From Candidatus Lumbricidiphila eiseniae (lineage in GTDB: Bacteria > Actinomycetota > Actinomycetes > Actinomycetales > Microbacteriaceae), in the NCBI GenBank assembly GCA_002529645.1, contig NAEP01000050.1, positions 1 to 64,000 on the forward strand: 64,000 bases of DNA, in the 5' to 3' direction. How positions within the stretch are numbered: position 1 is the first letter of the stretch; each line of letters begins with the position of its first letter. Shown piece by piece: positions 23,997 to 32,662 of this stretch. The position numbers and the translations under genes are program-made. The notes under the pieces are model-generated. The model saw nothing but the letters and a program-made list of their open reading frames with translations. It was not told the origin of the DNA and ran no database searches.

Positions 23997-25199
23997 TCAG
24001 ACACCGGGACGCGGGCACTGAAGCAGCGCAGCGACAGCCCCGCCAACAAACGCATCACCAAGCCCAATCGTGGTAGGGCACATAGTGTTTTGCAGGTCAA
24101 ACGCCGGGACACCACAAAACGATCCGAGAGCTTCGATCTGCTCCACAGCTCGCTGCCCGCTAACACTGCGCTGACCGTGCAGACTGAGAGCTGAGACATC
24201 TTCAGACCGTGCTAGGTCACCGAACACGTATCGCGCTGAAGCGGCAGCCACCCCCGCCTCAAGAACAGAACGCACACTCCACGGCTGAACGCCGTGGGCG
24301 AGTGCGTAGTATCGGCTGTGGAGCAACAAGAATGGCACACCGACGCGTGTGCGCAGTTTCGAAACGGCGGTCGCAACATCGGCTGGGTCGAGAAGATCCA
24401 CTGGATGCCCCAGAGCTTCCACTAGTTCATCTTCATTCAGGCTGAAAAAATCACTGTGAGGCGCCAGCGCATCTCGCACAATCCAACTGAACGCTGGCTC
24501 GTGAAATGCTGCATCCTCGTAGAGAACCACTGCCGTTGCGGGCAAGCTCTCCATCGCCACGACAATTTGCGCTAAACGTTCGTCAAGAATATCGCGGTCT
24601 TGAATCGCATTGAGGCCAGAAATAAGAAACACCTGTGCGCGACTCAACACCTCCGGAAGTTGATCACTCAACACGAGATACCTGTTTGGCTGATCACTCG
24701 GATAAATCAACCGATTGGCGCGAGTAGACCGCACCATCCCGCCCCCGATGCGCACACATGCCCCTGCCGGGTACTGGATTATCACATGTGGATCAAGCGA
24801 ATCTTTCTGTGCACTAGAAATGAAGTTGATATTTGAGGGCAGAAGGCGGCGTACATTATTGTCAATCGACACGAGGTGAACCGTGCTTCTTATTCCGAGG
24901 TCACTCATCGTTAGGGCTGCCCGTACCGCAGTACCACCGAGAGCAATCCGGTATGTGAATCGAGTAGAAAATTTTTCGATAATGTCTGGTGTTTCCACAA
25001 AGTGTTCTCCGCCGAGACCATCACGTAGGTGGGTAAGGATCGACAACAGGAGCGCACGTTCGGAGTCAATGCGCAACGGTGGCGAATCTTCCAGACTCAC
25101 AATATCTAGCTCAGCAATAGCCGCTTCGAGTCTTGCGACGTCCCAGTCAAGCTCGTAATCGATGCTGCCGCCGAGTCCGAGCACCGCCAAACCGGTCAT
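23997..25199 (-). CDS. ADP-dependent-type sugar kinase (glucokinase/phosphofructokinase-like)
   Basis: 400 aa, ribokinase-like fold. In order: a GLGGSIDYEL start (substrate-binding strand), RIALGGTAVRAALTMSDLG (GG motif), VFLISGLNAIQD, FFSLNEDELVEALG and the catalytic GLGDAFVGG near the C-terminus (residues about 380-388). The combination SLNE-x-E-L plus G-L-G-D with a long N-terminal region fits ADP-dependent glucokinase/phosphofructokinase-type enzymes better than ATP-dependent PfkB, which have D-T-x-G-A-G-D. It is the last gene of the ABC operon, and its start overlaps the aldolase stop (ATGA). It probably phosphorylates the imported sugar or the sugar phosphate before aldol cleavage. The nucleotide donor is inferred from motifs only. 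Confidence 0.6.
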   Translation of the reverse strand: MTGLAVLGLGGSIDYELDWDVARLEAAIAELDIVSLEDSPPLRIDSERALLLSILTHLRDGLGGEHFVETPDIIEKFSTRFTYRIALGGTAVRAALTMSDLGIRSTVHLVSIDNNVRRLLPSNINFISSAQKDSLDPHVIIQYPAGACVRIGGGMVRSTRANRLIYPSDQPNRYLVLSDQLPEVLSRAQVFLISGLNAIQDRDILDERLAQIVVAMESLPATAVVLYEDAAFHEPAFSWIVRDALAPHSDFFSLNEDELVEALGHPVDLLDPADVATAVSKLRTRVGVPFLLLHSRYYALAHGVQPWSVRSVLEAGVAAASARYVFGDLARSEDVSALSLHGQRSVSGQRAVEQIEALGSFCGVPAFDLQNTMCPTTIGLGDAFVGGAVAALLQCPRPGV

Positions 25200-26074
25200 T
25201 GTGTCTGGAACCTGCTGTACAGATGTGCCTTGTCAGTGGTGTGAAACAGGTCAAGCTTTTGTGCCGCCACGCGCTTCATAACATTGATTGCTGGGGGTTC
25301 GATCGTAAGCGGTTCCCGCAGGTCACGATTCTTCAGTACGTCGCGCATAGCATCGAAATAGGCCACTTTAATGTCACTTGAGATGTTGATCTTGTTGATT
25401 CCATACGTGACAGACTGCTCAATTTCCGCGTCGGGGTTGTTTGATCCTCCGTGCAAAACAAGCGGCACACCAACGAGATTTTTTATCTCCTGAAGAAGGC
25501 CAATCCTCAGTTCGGGCTTTAGCGTTGCTGGATAGAGCCCGTGACGCGTGCCGATTGCAATGGCAAGACTGTCCACACCCGTCCGTTCAACGAATTCAGC
25601 TGCTTGAGCAGGTTCGGTATAGATGATGTCATCGGTTCCTGCTTCGGCTTGCTCATCGGTTTTCCCGATGGTACCAAGCTCCCCCTCGACCGAGAGACCA
25701 ACAGCGTGGGCCGTATCAACAACACGCTTGGTGATGGCGATATTTTTTTCAAACGGGAGCATCGAACCGTCAATCATGACAGAGGTAAATCCGACCTTAA
25801 TTGCTGTCAAAATCTGCTCGTATGTTCCACCGTGGTCCCAGTGGATCGCAACCGGTACCGAGGAACGGTGTGCCCGCTCGCGCAGTGCAACAATGACATC
25901 GTCACCGGTGTGAGCAATCTCATCGGGATGGATTGCGATAATCCACGGCGCTCTTTTCTCTTCACAGATCTCAAACAGTCCATTACTCATCGCATAGTTA
26001 CTCACGTTGAACGCTGGTACCGCAAAATTGTATTTGTTTGCCACAGCAAGCATGGTCTTACCACTAATGAGCAC
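25196..26074 (-). CDS. Class II aldolase (fructose/tagatose-bisphosphate aldolase family)
   Basis: 292 aa. Zinc and catalytic motifs of GatY/KbaY/Fba: FAVPAFNVSNYAMSNGLFEI, VAIHWDHGGTYEQI (usual HLDHG; here a Trp replaces Leu), GFTSVMIDGSMLPFEKNI, GLSVEGELGTIG, AIAIGTRHGLYP (usual GNxHG), LVLHGGSN and GINKINISSDI. By family, it cleaves a ketose 1,6-bisphosphate or 1-phosphate to DHAP plus an aldehyde. It sits between the permease and kinase genes, so the operon encodes import, phosphorylation and cleavage. The substituted residues near the active site hint at a substrate other than fructose 1,6-bisphosphate. Confidence 0.85.
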   Translation of the reverse strand: MLISGKTMLAVANKYNFAVPAFNVSNYAMSNGLFEICEEKRAPWIIAIHPDEIAHTGDDVIVALRERAHRSSVPVAIHWDHGGTYEQILTAIKVGFTSVMIDGSMLPFEKNIAITKRVVDTAHAVGLSVEGELGTIGKTDEQAEAGTDDIIYTEPAQAAEFVERTGVDSLAIAIGTRHGLYPATLKPELRIGLLQEIKNLVGVPLVLHGGSNNPDAEIEQSVTYGINKINISSDIKVAYFDAMRDVLKNRDLREPLTIEPPAINVMKRVAAQKLDLFHTTDKAHLYSRFQTQ

Positions 26075-26127
26075 ATTTTCTCCCTGAGTATTAGATTATA
26101 ATATAAGGTTTTATTTGATTATTTATT

Positions 26128-27000
26128 CTAAGATTTCACTGCCCCAGACGCCAAGCCGCCGATGAAGTAGCGCTGGAATATGAGAAACAGGATTAGAACC
26201 GGAATGGAGCCCAGGATACTCGTTGCCATAACCTCATTCCACAGGTAATTATTCTGTCCCATAAGCAGTTGAATACCAATTGGAACTGTTCGGCGATCAT
26301 CTGTCTGTGTGAGCGTCAGTGCAAATAAGTATTCATTCCAAGAGATCATGAATGTGTACAGTCCGACTGACACCATTCCCGGTGCAGAAATGGGAACAAG
26401 GATGCGCCAGAGTACCGATTGCGAACTGGCCCCGTCTACCGTGGCTGCTTCATCCAGTTCCCTGGGCAGAGTGTCGAAATATGCTGTCATCATGATCACT
26501 GCATACGGGAGAGTGAAGACGACATGGGTGATGATCAAGCCCTGGTACGTGTTGTACAGTTGAAACGCGACCATGATCCCAAAAAACGGGATGAGTAGGG
26601 TTATCGGCGGCACTGCTTGTACGCCGATAATAACCACATGGATGACTCGCTTAAACCGGAATTCATGTCGGCTAAACGCATACCCAGTGAATAGTGCTAC
26701 AGCAAGCGTGATCGCGGTCACCGACAGCGCAACGAGATAGCTGTTAGCAAAGTACCCGAGGTTAACCGGGTTTGAGAGGACAGAAATATATGAGTCTAGC
26801 GAAAAAGATGAGTCAATAAATTTTGGTGGGAAGTCGAAAATTTTCCCGTTCGACTTGAATGAACTTGACAGCATCCACAGGACAGGAAACACTGCGAAGA
26901 TTGCCCCAAACACCAGTGCGATGTAGAGACCAATCCGCGCAGCACTCTGTCGCCACCGATTGCCCTGCAATCGACCTGTATCTGTAGAGAGGCGTGGCAT
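26128..27000 (-). CDS. Carbohydrate ABC transporter permease (MalG type)
   Basis: 290 aa from ATG 27000, chosen because AAGGAGGT precedes it and it forms a TGATG overlap with the upstream permease stop. Six transmembrane segments; the EAA loop reads YFDTLPRELDEAATVDGASS, the docking site for the shared ATPase. The C-terminus YFIGGLASGAVK is typical of CUT1 permeases. No ATP-binding subunit gene is nearby, so it must use a generic MsiK-like ATPase encoded elsewhere. Confidence 0.9.
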   Translation of the reverse strand: MPRLSTDTGRLQGNRWRQSAARIGLYIALVFGAIFAVFPVLWMLSSSFKSNGKIFDFPPKFIDSSFSLDSYISVLSNPVNLGYFANSYLVALSVTAITLAVALFTGYAFSRHEFRFKRVIHVVIIGVQAVPPITLLIPFFGIMVAFQLYNTYQGLIITHVVFTLPYAVIMMTAYFDTLPRELDEAATVDGASSQSVLWRILVPISAPGMVSVGLYTFMISWNEYLFALTLTQTDDRRTVPIGIQLLMGQNNYLWNEVMATSILGSIPVLILFLIFQRYFIGGLASGAVKS

Positions 27001-27965
27001 CACACTACCTCCTTGCGGTGGCGTCTCACATAGACAACCGCCACGGTGAGAGATGCAACAAGGACCAGAACAGCACTCGTTGATGCCATCGAAAACTGGT
27101 AGGTGTTGAAGGCAAGTTTGTAGGTAAGGGTACTGAGCATTTCTGTAAGCCCTTGTGGGCCACCTCCCGTTGTCGCCCAGATCAGAGTGAATTGCTGGGT
27201 TGTCCACAACACATCGAGCAGTGCCATGCTGTACAGGATGGGTCTGAGAGCCGGTAGTGTGACGCTGGAAAACTGTCGAAACACACCGGCGCCATCAATT
27301 TTGGCAGCCTCATAGAGATCAGTGGAAATTCCCTGCAGCCCCGCAAGTAAACTGATCATAAAGAACGGATACCCCGACCAGATGTTAATAACAGTCACTG
27401 TGACCAGTGCCGTAGCCGGTGTTGCAAGCCAGGGAATCGCTTCAGCAAGAACTCCGGTGGTTGTGAGCACGTAGTTGATAACACCACTCGGATCAAGGAG
27501 TAGGCGCCACACGACGGCTACCACCGCCGCCGTGAATATCCACGGCAGTATGTAAATAGCTCGAAAAATTGCTCGCGGCACACGCGCCATTGTCTTTGAG
27601 TTGAGCATGAGCGCGAACAGGAGTCCGATCACCATGTGGGCGACCACGCTTCCGAGGGTGAAAATAAGCGTATTGAGCGCAGCACTCCAGAAGGTGAGTT
27701 GGCCGAGAATTTCGATGTAGTGTGCAAGACCAACAAATTGCGGCGACCTGTTGGTAACAACATTGTCCATGAGCGAATACCCAATAACGATACCAATGGG
27801 AATCACCATAAGACCGAGGATAAGAAGGACAGTCGGAGCGACCAACAGGTACGGTTCCGCTTTCTGTCGCAGTGACCCACGATAACGCACGCGAGGCCAG
27901 GGACCACGCGAATCAGTCGAGGTGAGCTCTCTTATTGGCGGGTTTTCTGACTGCAGCAAAGTCAT
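27000..27965 (-). CDS. Carbohydrate ABC transporter permease (MalF type)
   Basis: 321 aa with six or seven transmembrane helices. N-terminal VAPTVLLILGLMVIPIGIVI and the EAA loop LLAGLQGISTDLYEAAKIDGAG identify a CUT1 MalF-type permease, followed by FRQFSSVTLPALRPILYS. It pairs with the downstream MalG-type gene in the inner membrane. The ATG is separated from the binding-protein gene by 132 bases containing a long hairpin. Confidence 0.9.
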   Translation of the reverse strand: MTLLQSENPPIRELTSTDSRGPWPRVRYRGSLRQKAEPYLLVAPTVLLILGLMVIPIGIVIGYSLMDNVVTNRSPQFVGLAHYIEILGQLTFWSAALNTLIFTLGSVVAHMVIGLLFALMLNSKTMARVPRAIFRAIYILPWIFTAAVVAVVWRLLLDPSGVINYVLTTTGVLAEAIPWLATPATALVTVTVINIWSGYPFFMISLLAGLQGISTDLYEAAKIDGAGVFRQFSSVTLPALRPILYSMALLDVLWTTQQFTLIWATTGGGPQGLTEMLSTLTYKLAFNTYQFSMASTSAVLVLVASLTVAVVYVRRHRKEVV

Positions 27966-28041
27966 GCGCTAAACCGCCTCTCGCTGTCGATTGCACCCCG
28001 GATGACCAGGGCACACACCACCGTTCATTCCAAATTCCCTC

Positions 28042-28083
28042 TCTCGTCGGTCGCGCACCGGATAGGGTGCGCGACCGACGAGA
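28042..28083 (-). other. Intercistronic hairpin after the binding-protein gene
   Basis: A perfect 18-bp stem (arms 28042-28059 and 28066-28083, core GGTCGCGCACC / GGTGCGCGACC) with a 6-base loop lies 15 bases after the binding-protein stop. There is no T-run, so it is more likely an mRNA-protecting or partial-attenuation structure that raises binding-protein levels over permeases. Confidence 0.7.
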
Positions 28084-28097
28084 TATTTAGAACATCA

Positions 28098-29402
28098 TCA
28101 GAATTGCTGTTCCCACTTTTTCTGAGTCTGTGAGAGCATCGTCTCAACATCACTCTTTCCCGTTGTTGTTTTCTGGAACTCGTTGAGGAAATCAGTCATC
28201 AACTGATTTGCCGACGGCAGCCCCGTAAACTCATTGACCGGTTTGCTCTGTGTGTAGATGTCGAATGCTTGTTTGAAGTGCGGGTCGGCTCCTGTGAAAT
28301 CCGGTACGGCCGTGGTGTTTCCCGGGAATCCATTGGCAAGAGTCGCCAGTGTGGAATTGGCATTCTTGTCCATGAGGAACTGTACGAGCTTCCACGATTC
28401 GGTGGGATGCTTGGATTTAGCTGACACACCGATTCCCCACGATGCAGTGACAATCCCGTGCTTGCCCGAGTAGCCATCTACGGCAGGCTGTGTCGAGACG
28501 GAGAATTTCAGACCGGGGTTGCCTTTGACGATGGTGGTAACGTGAGCGAGTGAATCCACCATCATGCCGACACGACCATTGATAAAATTCTGAACCTTGT
28601 CGATCTCCTGCAGATTTGCGGCTCCGGCGACAACCGAGTCTGACTCTACGAGGTTTTTGACCAGGTTCACCGCACCTCTCACCTCTTCATTGCCGGTCAG
28701 CGCTGGTTTGCCGTCCTTGAGCATGCTGCCTCCCGAGGCCCAGGCCCACGAGAGGATGTCGTTCTGAGCCCCGTTTGGGTTTGTCGTTCCCAGCGGAGCG
28801 ATCCAGCCCTTCACACCATCCACGGTCTGGCTGATCTTCTTAGCCGCGGACTCGAATTCACTCCAGGTTGACGGTGGCTTAGAGATTCCTGCCTTGGCGA
28901 GAATCTCATCATTTGTGAAGAGCGGGTAGACAAAGTTCACGACCGGAATCATGTAGGTGGACCCGTTGAAACCGACCTGGCTGGCCAGATTCTTGGGGTC
29001 GTAGTTTGCCGTCTTCATCACCTCGCTCAGGTTCAAGAGAGCCCCCTGTTTATAGAGAGGGTTCACCCATGACCCGTCGAGACCAACGACATCGGGCAGC
29101 GTGCCGGAGGCTGCCTGCGAGATTGTTTGCGTCTGCAAAGACGCGAACGGTGCACTTATGAGCTTCACACTGATGAGTGGGTTCGCTGTGTGGAACTCAT
29201 CAATCACACGCTGGAGCGCTCCTGAGGGCATCTCTGGAGCCCACCACTGTGAGAAGGTCAGTTCGACTTTTTGGGTAGAGGCTCCCCCACTGCCGCCTGA
29301 ATTACTGCACGCGGCCGTGAGGAACGTTGTTGCCGAAACGAGCATCGCGGCTGAAATTCGCGCTGCCCGTCGTCTCGTGGTGCTGTGAGCGTCTTTGCTC
29401 AT
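28098..29402 (-). CDS. Sugar-binding lipoprotein of ABC transporter
   Basis: 434 aa. A lipoprotein signal with basic N-terminus, hydrophobic core and lipobox LTAAC (Cys about residue 32) is followed by a Ser/Gly linker. The mature protein has the family-1 solute-binding pattern: FSQWWAPEMPSGALQRVIDEF, LPDVVGLDGSW, GLPSANQLMTDFLNEF. It delivers sugar to the two permeases. GGAGAG precedes the ATG. Promoter elements are visible about 70 bases upstream, and the gene is divergent from a DeoR regulator that likely controls it. Confidence 0.9.
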   Translation of the reverse strand: MSKDAHSTTRRRAARISAAMLVSATTFLTAACSNSGGSGGASTQKVELTFSQWWAPEMPSGALQRVIDEFHTANPLISVKLISAPFASLQTQTISQAASGTLPDVVGLDGSWVNPLYKQGALLNLSEVMKTANYDPKNLASQVGFNGSTYMIPVVNFVYPLFTNDEILAKAGISKPPSTWSEFESAAKKISQTVDGVKGWIAPLGTTNPNGAQNDILSWAWASGGSMLKDGKPALTGNEEVRGAVNLVKNLVESDSVVAGAANLQEIDKVQNFINGRVGMMVDSLAHVTTIVKGNPGLKFSVSTQPAVDGYSGKHGIVTASWGIGVSAKSKHPTESWKLVQFLMDKNANSTLATLANGFPGNTTAVPDFTGADPHFKQAFDIYTQSKPVNEFTGLPSANQLMTDFLNEFQKTTTGKSDVETMLSQTQKKWEQQF

Positions 29403-29470
29403 TTCTCTCCGATCGTTTCAGTATTTTGCTGCTATATGCACATATGTCAGCTTTTGCGCATCTTCGATCG

Positions 29471-29499
29471 ATCATACACTTAGATACTCGCAGATACAA
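29471..29499 (-). promoter_or_regulatory. Promoter of the sugar operon
   Basis: Leftward TTGTAT (29494-29499) and TATGAT (29471-29476) are spaced by 17 bases, giving a transcript start about 60 bases before the ATG. A partly palindromic CATATGTGCATATA tract follows at about 29434-29447 and could be an operator. Confidence 0.5.
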
Positions 29500-29590
29500 G
29501 CATCAATGCGGGTGCGATAGTGCGAAATGGGGCAGCCTCAGCGCAACTTCGTGCCGGTAGACGCCGGAGATACGGGCAGGTTCCGCCAAA

Positions 29591-29620
29591 TCACGCACAA
29601 ACGTGCAGTATCATGCACGA
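29591..29620. promoter_or_regulatory. Candidate DeoR operator
   Basis: GCAC-AAAC-GTGC (29595-29606) followed by ATGCACG gives three phased GCAC/GTGC half-sites between the divergent regulator and operon. Its position fits an operator; the binding protein is inferred. Confidence 0.3.
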
Positions 29621-29682
29621 TTATTCTGTGGTTCTGTGCGTTGACACCGGCATCCCGCTGCATGTTCTGGTATGAATGAGAG

Positions 29683-30516
29683 GTGGTTACGCGAACAACA
29701 CCTGCACCCACCCGGCTGCCGGCCGGCCGCAAAGCCGAGCTTGTCTCGTATCTGTCAGAAGCAGAGCAGGTTACAGTAAACCAGCTGGCAGAGCGCTTCG
29801 ACGTCTCCCGCGACACGGTACGCCGAGACCTTCACCAACTTCACAAGGAAGGTCTGGTTGTTCGAACCCACGGTGGTGCGGTCAGCGTGAACGCGGTCGC
29901 CGCCGCTGAGAAAAAACTCGATGTGCGGATGCGACAACACCCCACCGAGAAAGACCAAATAGGCGCTCTCGCCGCAACTCTTGTGTCAGACAATTCTGTC
30001 CTGATGCTCAATGCGGGCACAACGACACTGTCGGTCGTGCGTCACCTGAGTGAACGCCGAGACCTCACCATCGCCACAAACAACCTCCGCATTGCTGCCG
30101 AAATTTCACCCAACACAGTCCGCGATATCTATGTTTTCGGCGGGTCAGTGCGACTTGGCGGACAGGCCACAATCGGCCCGGTAAGTCTCCAATTTCCAGG
30201 TGGTCGCGACCTGCAACTGCGCTGCGACCTCGCGCTTATCTCGGTTGGAGCGGTATCGGCCCGAGATGGCTACTCAACAAGCAACCTCGCAGAAGCCATC
30301 ATGATGGGAGAAATGATGGAACGTGCGGCAAAAGTAGCGATCCTGGCCGACTCCTCAAAATTCACCCAGCCCCTCTTCGCCCAGATCGCGGAACTTGATC
30401 ATGCCGACTACCTCGTCACGGACGCCAAACCCCCGGCTGATCTCGCGCACGCCCTGAAGCAGGCTCACGTTGACGTGCTCATTGCGCGCGCAGCGACGCA
30501 CATCGAAACCGCATAA
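29683..30516 (+). CDS. DeoR/GlpR-family transcriptional regulator
   Basis: 277 aa, GTG start at 29683 with GAGAGG just upstream. N-terminal DeoR HTH: RKAELVSYLSEAEQVTVNQL then FDVSRDTVRRDLHQLHKEGLV and the family RTHGGAV signature. The C-terminal sugar-phosphate-sensing domain has LNAGTTTLSVVRHL, TNNLRIA and LADSSKF. DeoR regulators usually repress sugar operons and release DNA on binding a phosphorylated intermediate. Divergent from the ABC-aldolase-kinase operon, its likely target. Confidence 0.9.
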   Translation: MVTRTTPAPTRLPAGRKAELVSYLSEAEQVTVNQLAERFDVSRDTVRRDLHQLHKEGLVVRTHGGAVSVNAVAAAEKKLDVRMRQHPTEKDQIGALAATLVSDNSVLMLNAGTTTLSVVRHLSERRDLTIATNNLRIAAEISPNTVRDIYVFGGSVRLGGQATIGPVSLQFPGGRDLQLRCDLALISVGAVSARDGYSTSNLAEAIMMGEMMERAAKVAILADSSKFTQPLFAQIAELDHADYLVTDAKPPADLAHALKQAHVDVLIARAATHIETA

Positions 30517-30693
30517 ATCCTTAGGTAACCGGGAGTGCTCCACCCGAAGTTATCCCACACACCGGATCTGTGTGTTGCCGCAGGGTGTTGGGCAACGGGC
30601 CGTTGATCGTCCGCTGCGTAACCAGACCCGTGTGCCGCCACGCGGTGGGTGAAGCCTGCGGGGCTAACGTGGAGGATCGCGGTGAGCCGTGTG

Positions 30694-32466
30694 TCACCGC
30701 ACGGTGGGCAATGAAGCGCCAAGCACCTGCAGTAGCACTCGTGCCTTAAGCTGGGTCTCCGCGATCTCTTCCGCGACGTGCGAGAGAGCCGTGACTCCGC
30801 CGCCCGTTCCGATGCTCGCGCCCGTTGGGGTCAACACGATCGAACGGATGACCATGGCAAGGTCGGCGGAACCGTCGAGTCCGAGGTATCCAAACACGCC
30901 GGAGTACACTCCTCGCGGGCCATCCTCGAACTCTCGTAACAGCTCCATCGCGCGCTGCTTCGGCGCGCCGGTCATGGAACCGGCCGGGAATGCCGCCCGA
31001 ACCACATCCAGCGCGGTGAGTCCCGAACGCAACCGCGCCTGAACCGTCGACACCAGCTGGTGCACCTGCGCGTACTGCTCAACCACGAGCAAACTCGGCA
31101 CGGTGACGGTACCGAGTCTGGCAATGCGCGACAGGTCATTGCGCATGAGGTCAACAATCATGAGGTTTTCGGCGCGCTCCTTGTCGCTGGCAAGCAGTTC
31201 AGCACGAAGAGCACGATCGGATGCCTCATCGCCACCCCGCGGCCGAGTACCCTTCATCGGTCTGGTCTCGACAAGCCCCTCGCAGCTGACACGCACAAAC
31301 TGTTCGGGGGACGCGCTGAGCAGAGTGTGCTCACCGAACCGCAGAAACCCGCCGTGGTGGCTCGGACTCGCGTGCCGCAGGGCGAGATATGTTGCAACCG
31401 GATCGGGGTGAACATCAATATCGATACGGTTGGTAAGACACAACTGGTAGGCATCACCGCGAGCGATCGCGGTCTGGCAGCACACAATAAGGTCGGCGTA
31501 CTCGGTCGGAGTGTGGTGCCAGCGCGGTGCCCGCGATGGTGCAGTCTCGTTGAACTCTAACGAAGGGAATTCCCCTCCGGGGGCGGCTGCTCCCGACGGT
31601 AGAGTCTCCTCCGCGGCCCAGGCGAGGATGCTGCGTTCGGTGGCAGCTGCCCACTGCGAATGGTCGTCACCACACCACACCAGACGGACAGCGCGCGCTT
31701 CATGATCAAAAACCAACGCTCGATCAACAAAAAGGAAAACAGCGTCCGGGGCATCCGGGGCATCCGGGGCATCCGAAGCGCCCGGGGCATCCGAAGCGCC
31801 CGGAGCATCCGAAGCGCTCGGCACGACACCGTTGATACTCGCACCAAGTTCGTACCCGAACCAGCCGTACCAACCGAGTAATCCCGCCGAGCCCACGGCG
31901 CTAGGAGGGGAGCCTGGCGGATCAACGCACACCGTGTGAAGCCCGGCAAGCTCCGCACTGAGGGCCGCGGCGAGCCTATCAAACAGGGATGCCGCGGCAC
32001 CGCGCCCGTCGCACGAGCCCTCCACACGCTCAGCATCGACTCTCTCCGCACACTCAGTGCTCGTCTCATCCGCGCGCTCAGCGCTGCCCTTGTCCGCACA
32101 CTCGGCGCTCGCCTCATCCGCGCGCTCAGCGCTGCCCTTGTCCGCGCACTCGGGATCACCCGCGTCCGCGTTCGGGGACCGGGCCTGGTCATCGCCCTTG
32201 TTCGCCCACTCAGCACTGATCCTGTCCACGCACTCAACCGCTGTGGCATCTCCGTCGAGTTGCCGCGTCGAAAGTATGCCACTCGCGGCATATGCTGTAA
32301 CAACGGTACTCCCGGGGTGGCCAACCGCGATAATGCTCTTCCCTCTCGTGGCGTTAACACCTGAGTCGAGCCAGACCAGCCATGGTTCGTGCGGGCCGAG
32401 TTGTTGAAACACTCGCTCGGGGTCACACCAGAGCCCGAGTTCGCGCACGTGAGCGGGGCGGGGCAT
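30694..32466 (-). CDS. pabB: Aminodeoxychorismate synthase component I, with repeat insertions
   Basis: 590 aa, longer than typical stand-alone PabB. The catalytic chorismate-binding domain is complete: AIARGDAYQLCLTNRI, LLSASPEQFVRV, ETRPMKGTRPRG, ENLMIVDLMRNDLSRIA, FPAGSMTGAPKQRAMELL, GVYSGVFGYLG and SIGTGGGVTALS. It makes 4-amino-4-deoxychorismate for folate with a PabA glutaminase. The N-terminal half contains two low-complexity inserts: residues about 95-150 made of SAERADEASAECADKG-type repeats (48-bp DNA repeat at 32051-32146), and about 225-250 made of ASDAPG/DAPDA repeats (9- and 18-bp repeats at 31748-31820). They sit in non-conserved linkers and keep the frame open, so the enzyme is probably active. 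Confidence 0.9.
   Translation of the reverse strand: MPRPAHVRELGLWCDPERVFQQLGPHEPWLVWLDSGVNATRGKSIIAVGHPGSTVVTAYAASGILSTRQLDGDATAVECVDRISAEWANKGDDQARSPNADAGDPECADKGSAERADEASAECADKGSAERADETSTECAERVDAERVEGSCDGRGAAASLFDRLAAALSAELAGLHTVCVDPPGSPPSAVGSAGLLGWYGWFGYELGASINGVVPSASDAPGASDAPGASDAPDAPDAPDAVFLFVDRALVFDHEARAVRLVWCGDDHSQWAAATERSILAWAAEETLPSGAAAPGGEFPSLEFNETAPSRAPRWHHTPTEYADLIVCCQTAIARGDAYQLCLTNRIDIDVHPDPVATYLALRHASPSHHGGFLRFGEHTLLSASPEQFVRVSCEGLVETRPMKGTRPRGGDEASDRALRAELLASDKERAENLMIVDLMRNDLSRIARLGTVTVPSLLVVEQYAQVHQLVSTVQARLRSGLTALDVVRAAFPAGSMTGAPKQRAMELLREFEDGPRGVYSGVFGYLGLDGSADLAMVIRSIVLTPTGASIGTGGGVTALSHVAEEIAETQLKARVLLQVLGASLPTVR
31748..31820. repeat. 9/18-bp tandem repeats inside pabB
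   Basis: CATCCGGGG repeated three times runs into CATCCGAAGCGCCCGGGG repeats. In frame (Ala-Ser-Asp-Ala-Pro-Gly). Confidence 0.9.
32051..32146. repeat. 48-bp tandem repeat inside pabB
   Basis: Two 48-bp copies (32051-32098 and 32099-32146) with few mismatches, each encoding 16 residues, plus partial copies on both sides. Confidence 0.9.
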
Positions 32467-32662
32467 CCCCTCAGCCTATTGTGACTCGACCTCTCGTGAG
32501 CGCCGCGTGGCAGTTCACGCACAGTAAGCGGTGCACCCGCGGCACCCTTCCGGAAACCTCAGGCAGCAGTTACACCAGAATCATCGCTCGCCAACGGTGT
32601 GGTGCCGAATCGGTGGCGTGACACCGATCTCTTGCGAGCGTGGCCGTGCGCTGCTGCCGCCA

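Noticed and set aside
26128..27207. A longer 359-aa version of the MalG-type permease
   Set aside because: The extra 69 residues overlap the upstream permease gene and are Cys/Pro-rich nonsense; AAGGAGGT marks ATG 27000 as the start.
32467..32662. An HNH nuclease fragment (VHRLLCVNCHAAL on the leftward strand) between pabB and cydC
   Set aside because: Only about 20 residues match the feel of an HNH zinc end; too short and without the catalytic His-Asn-His.
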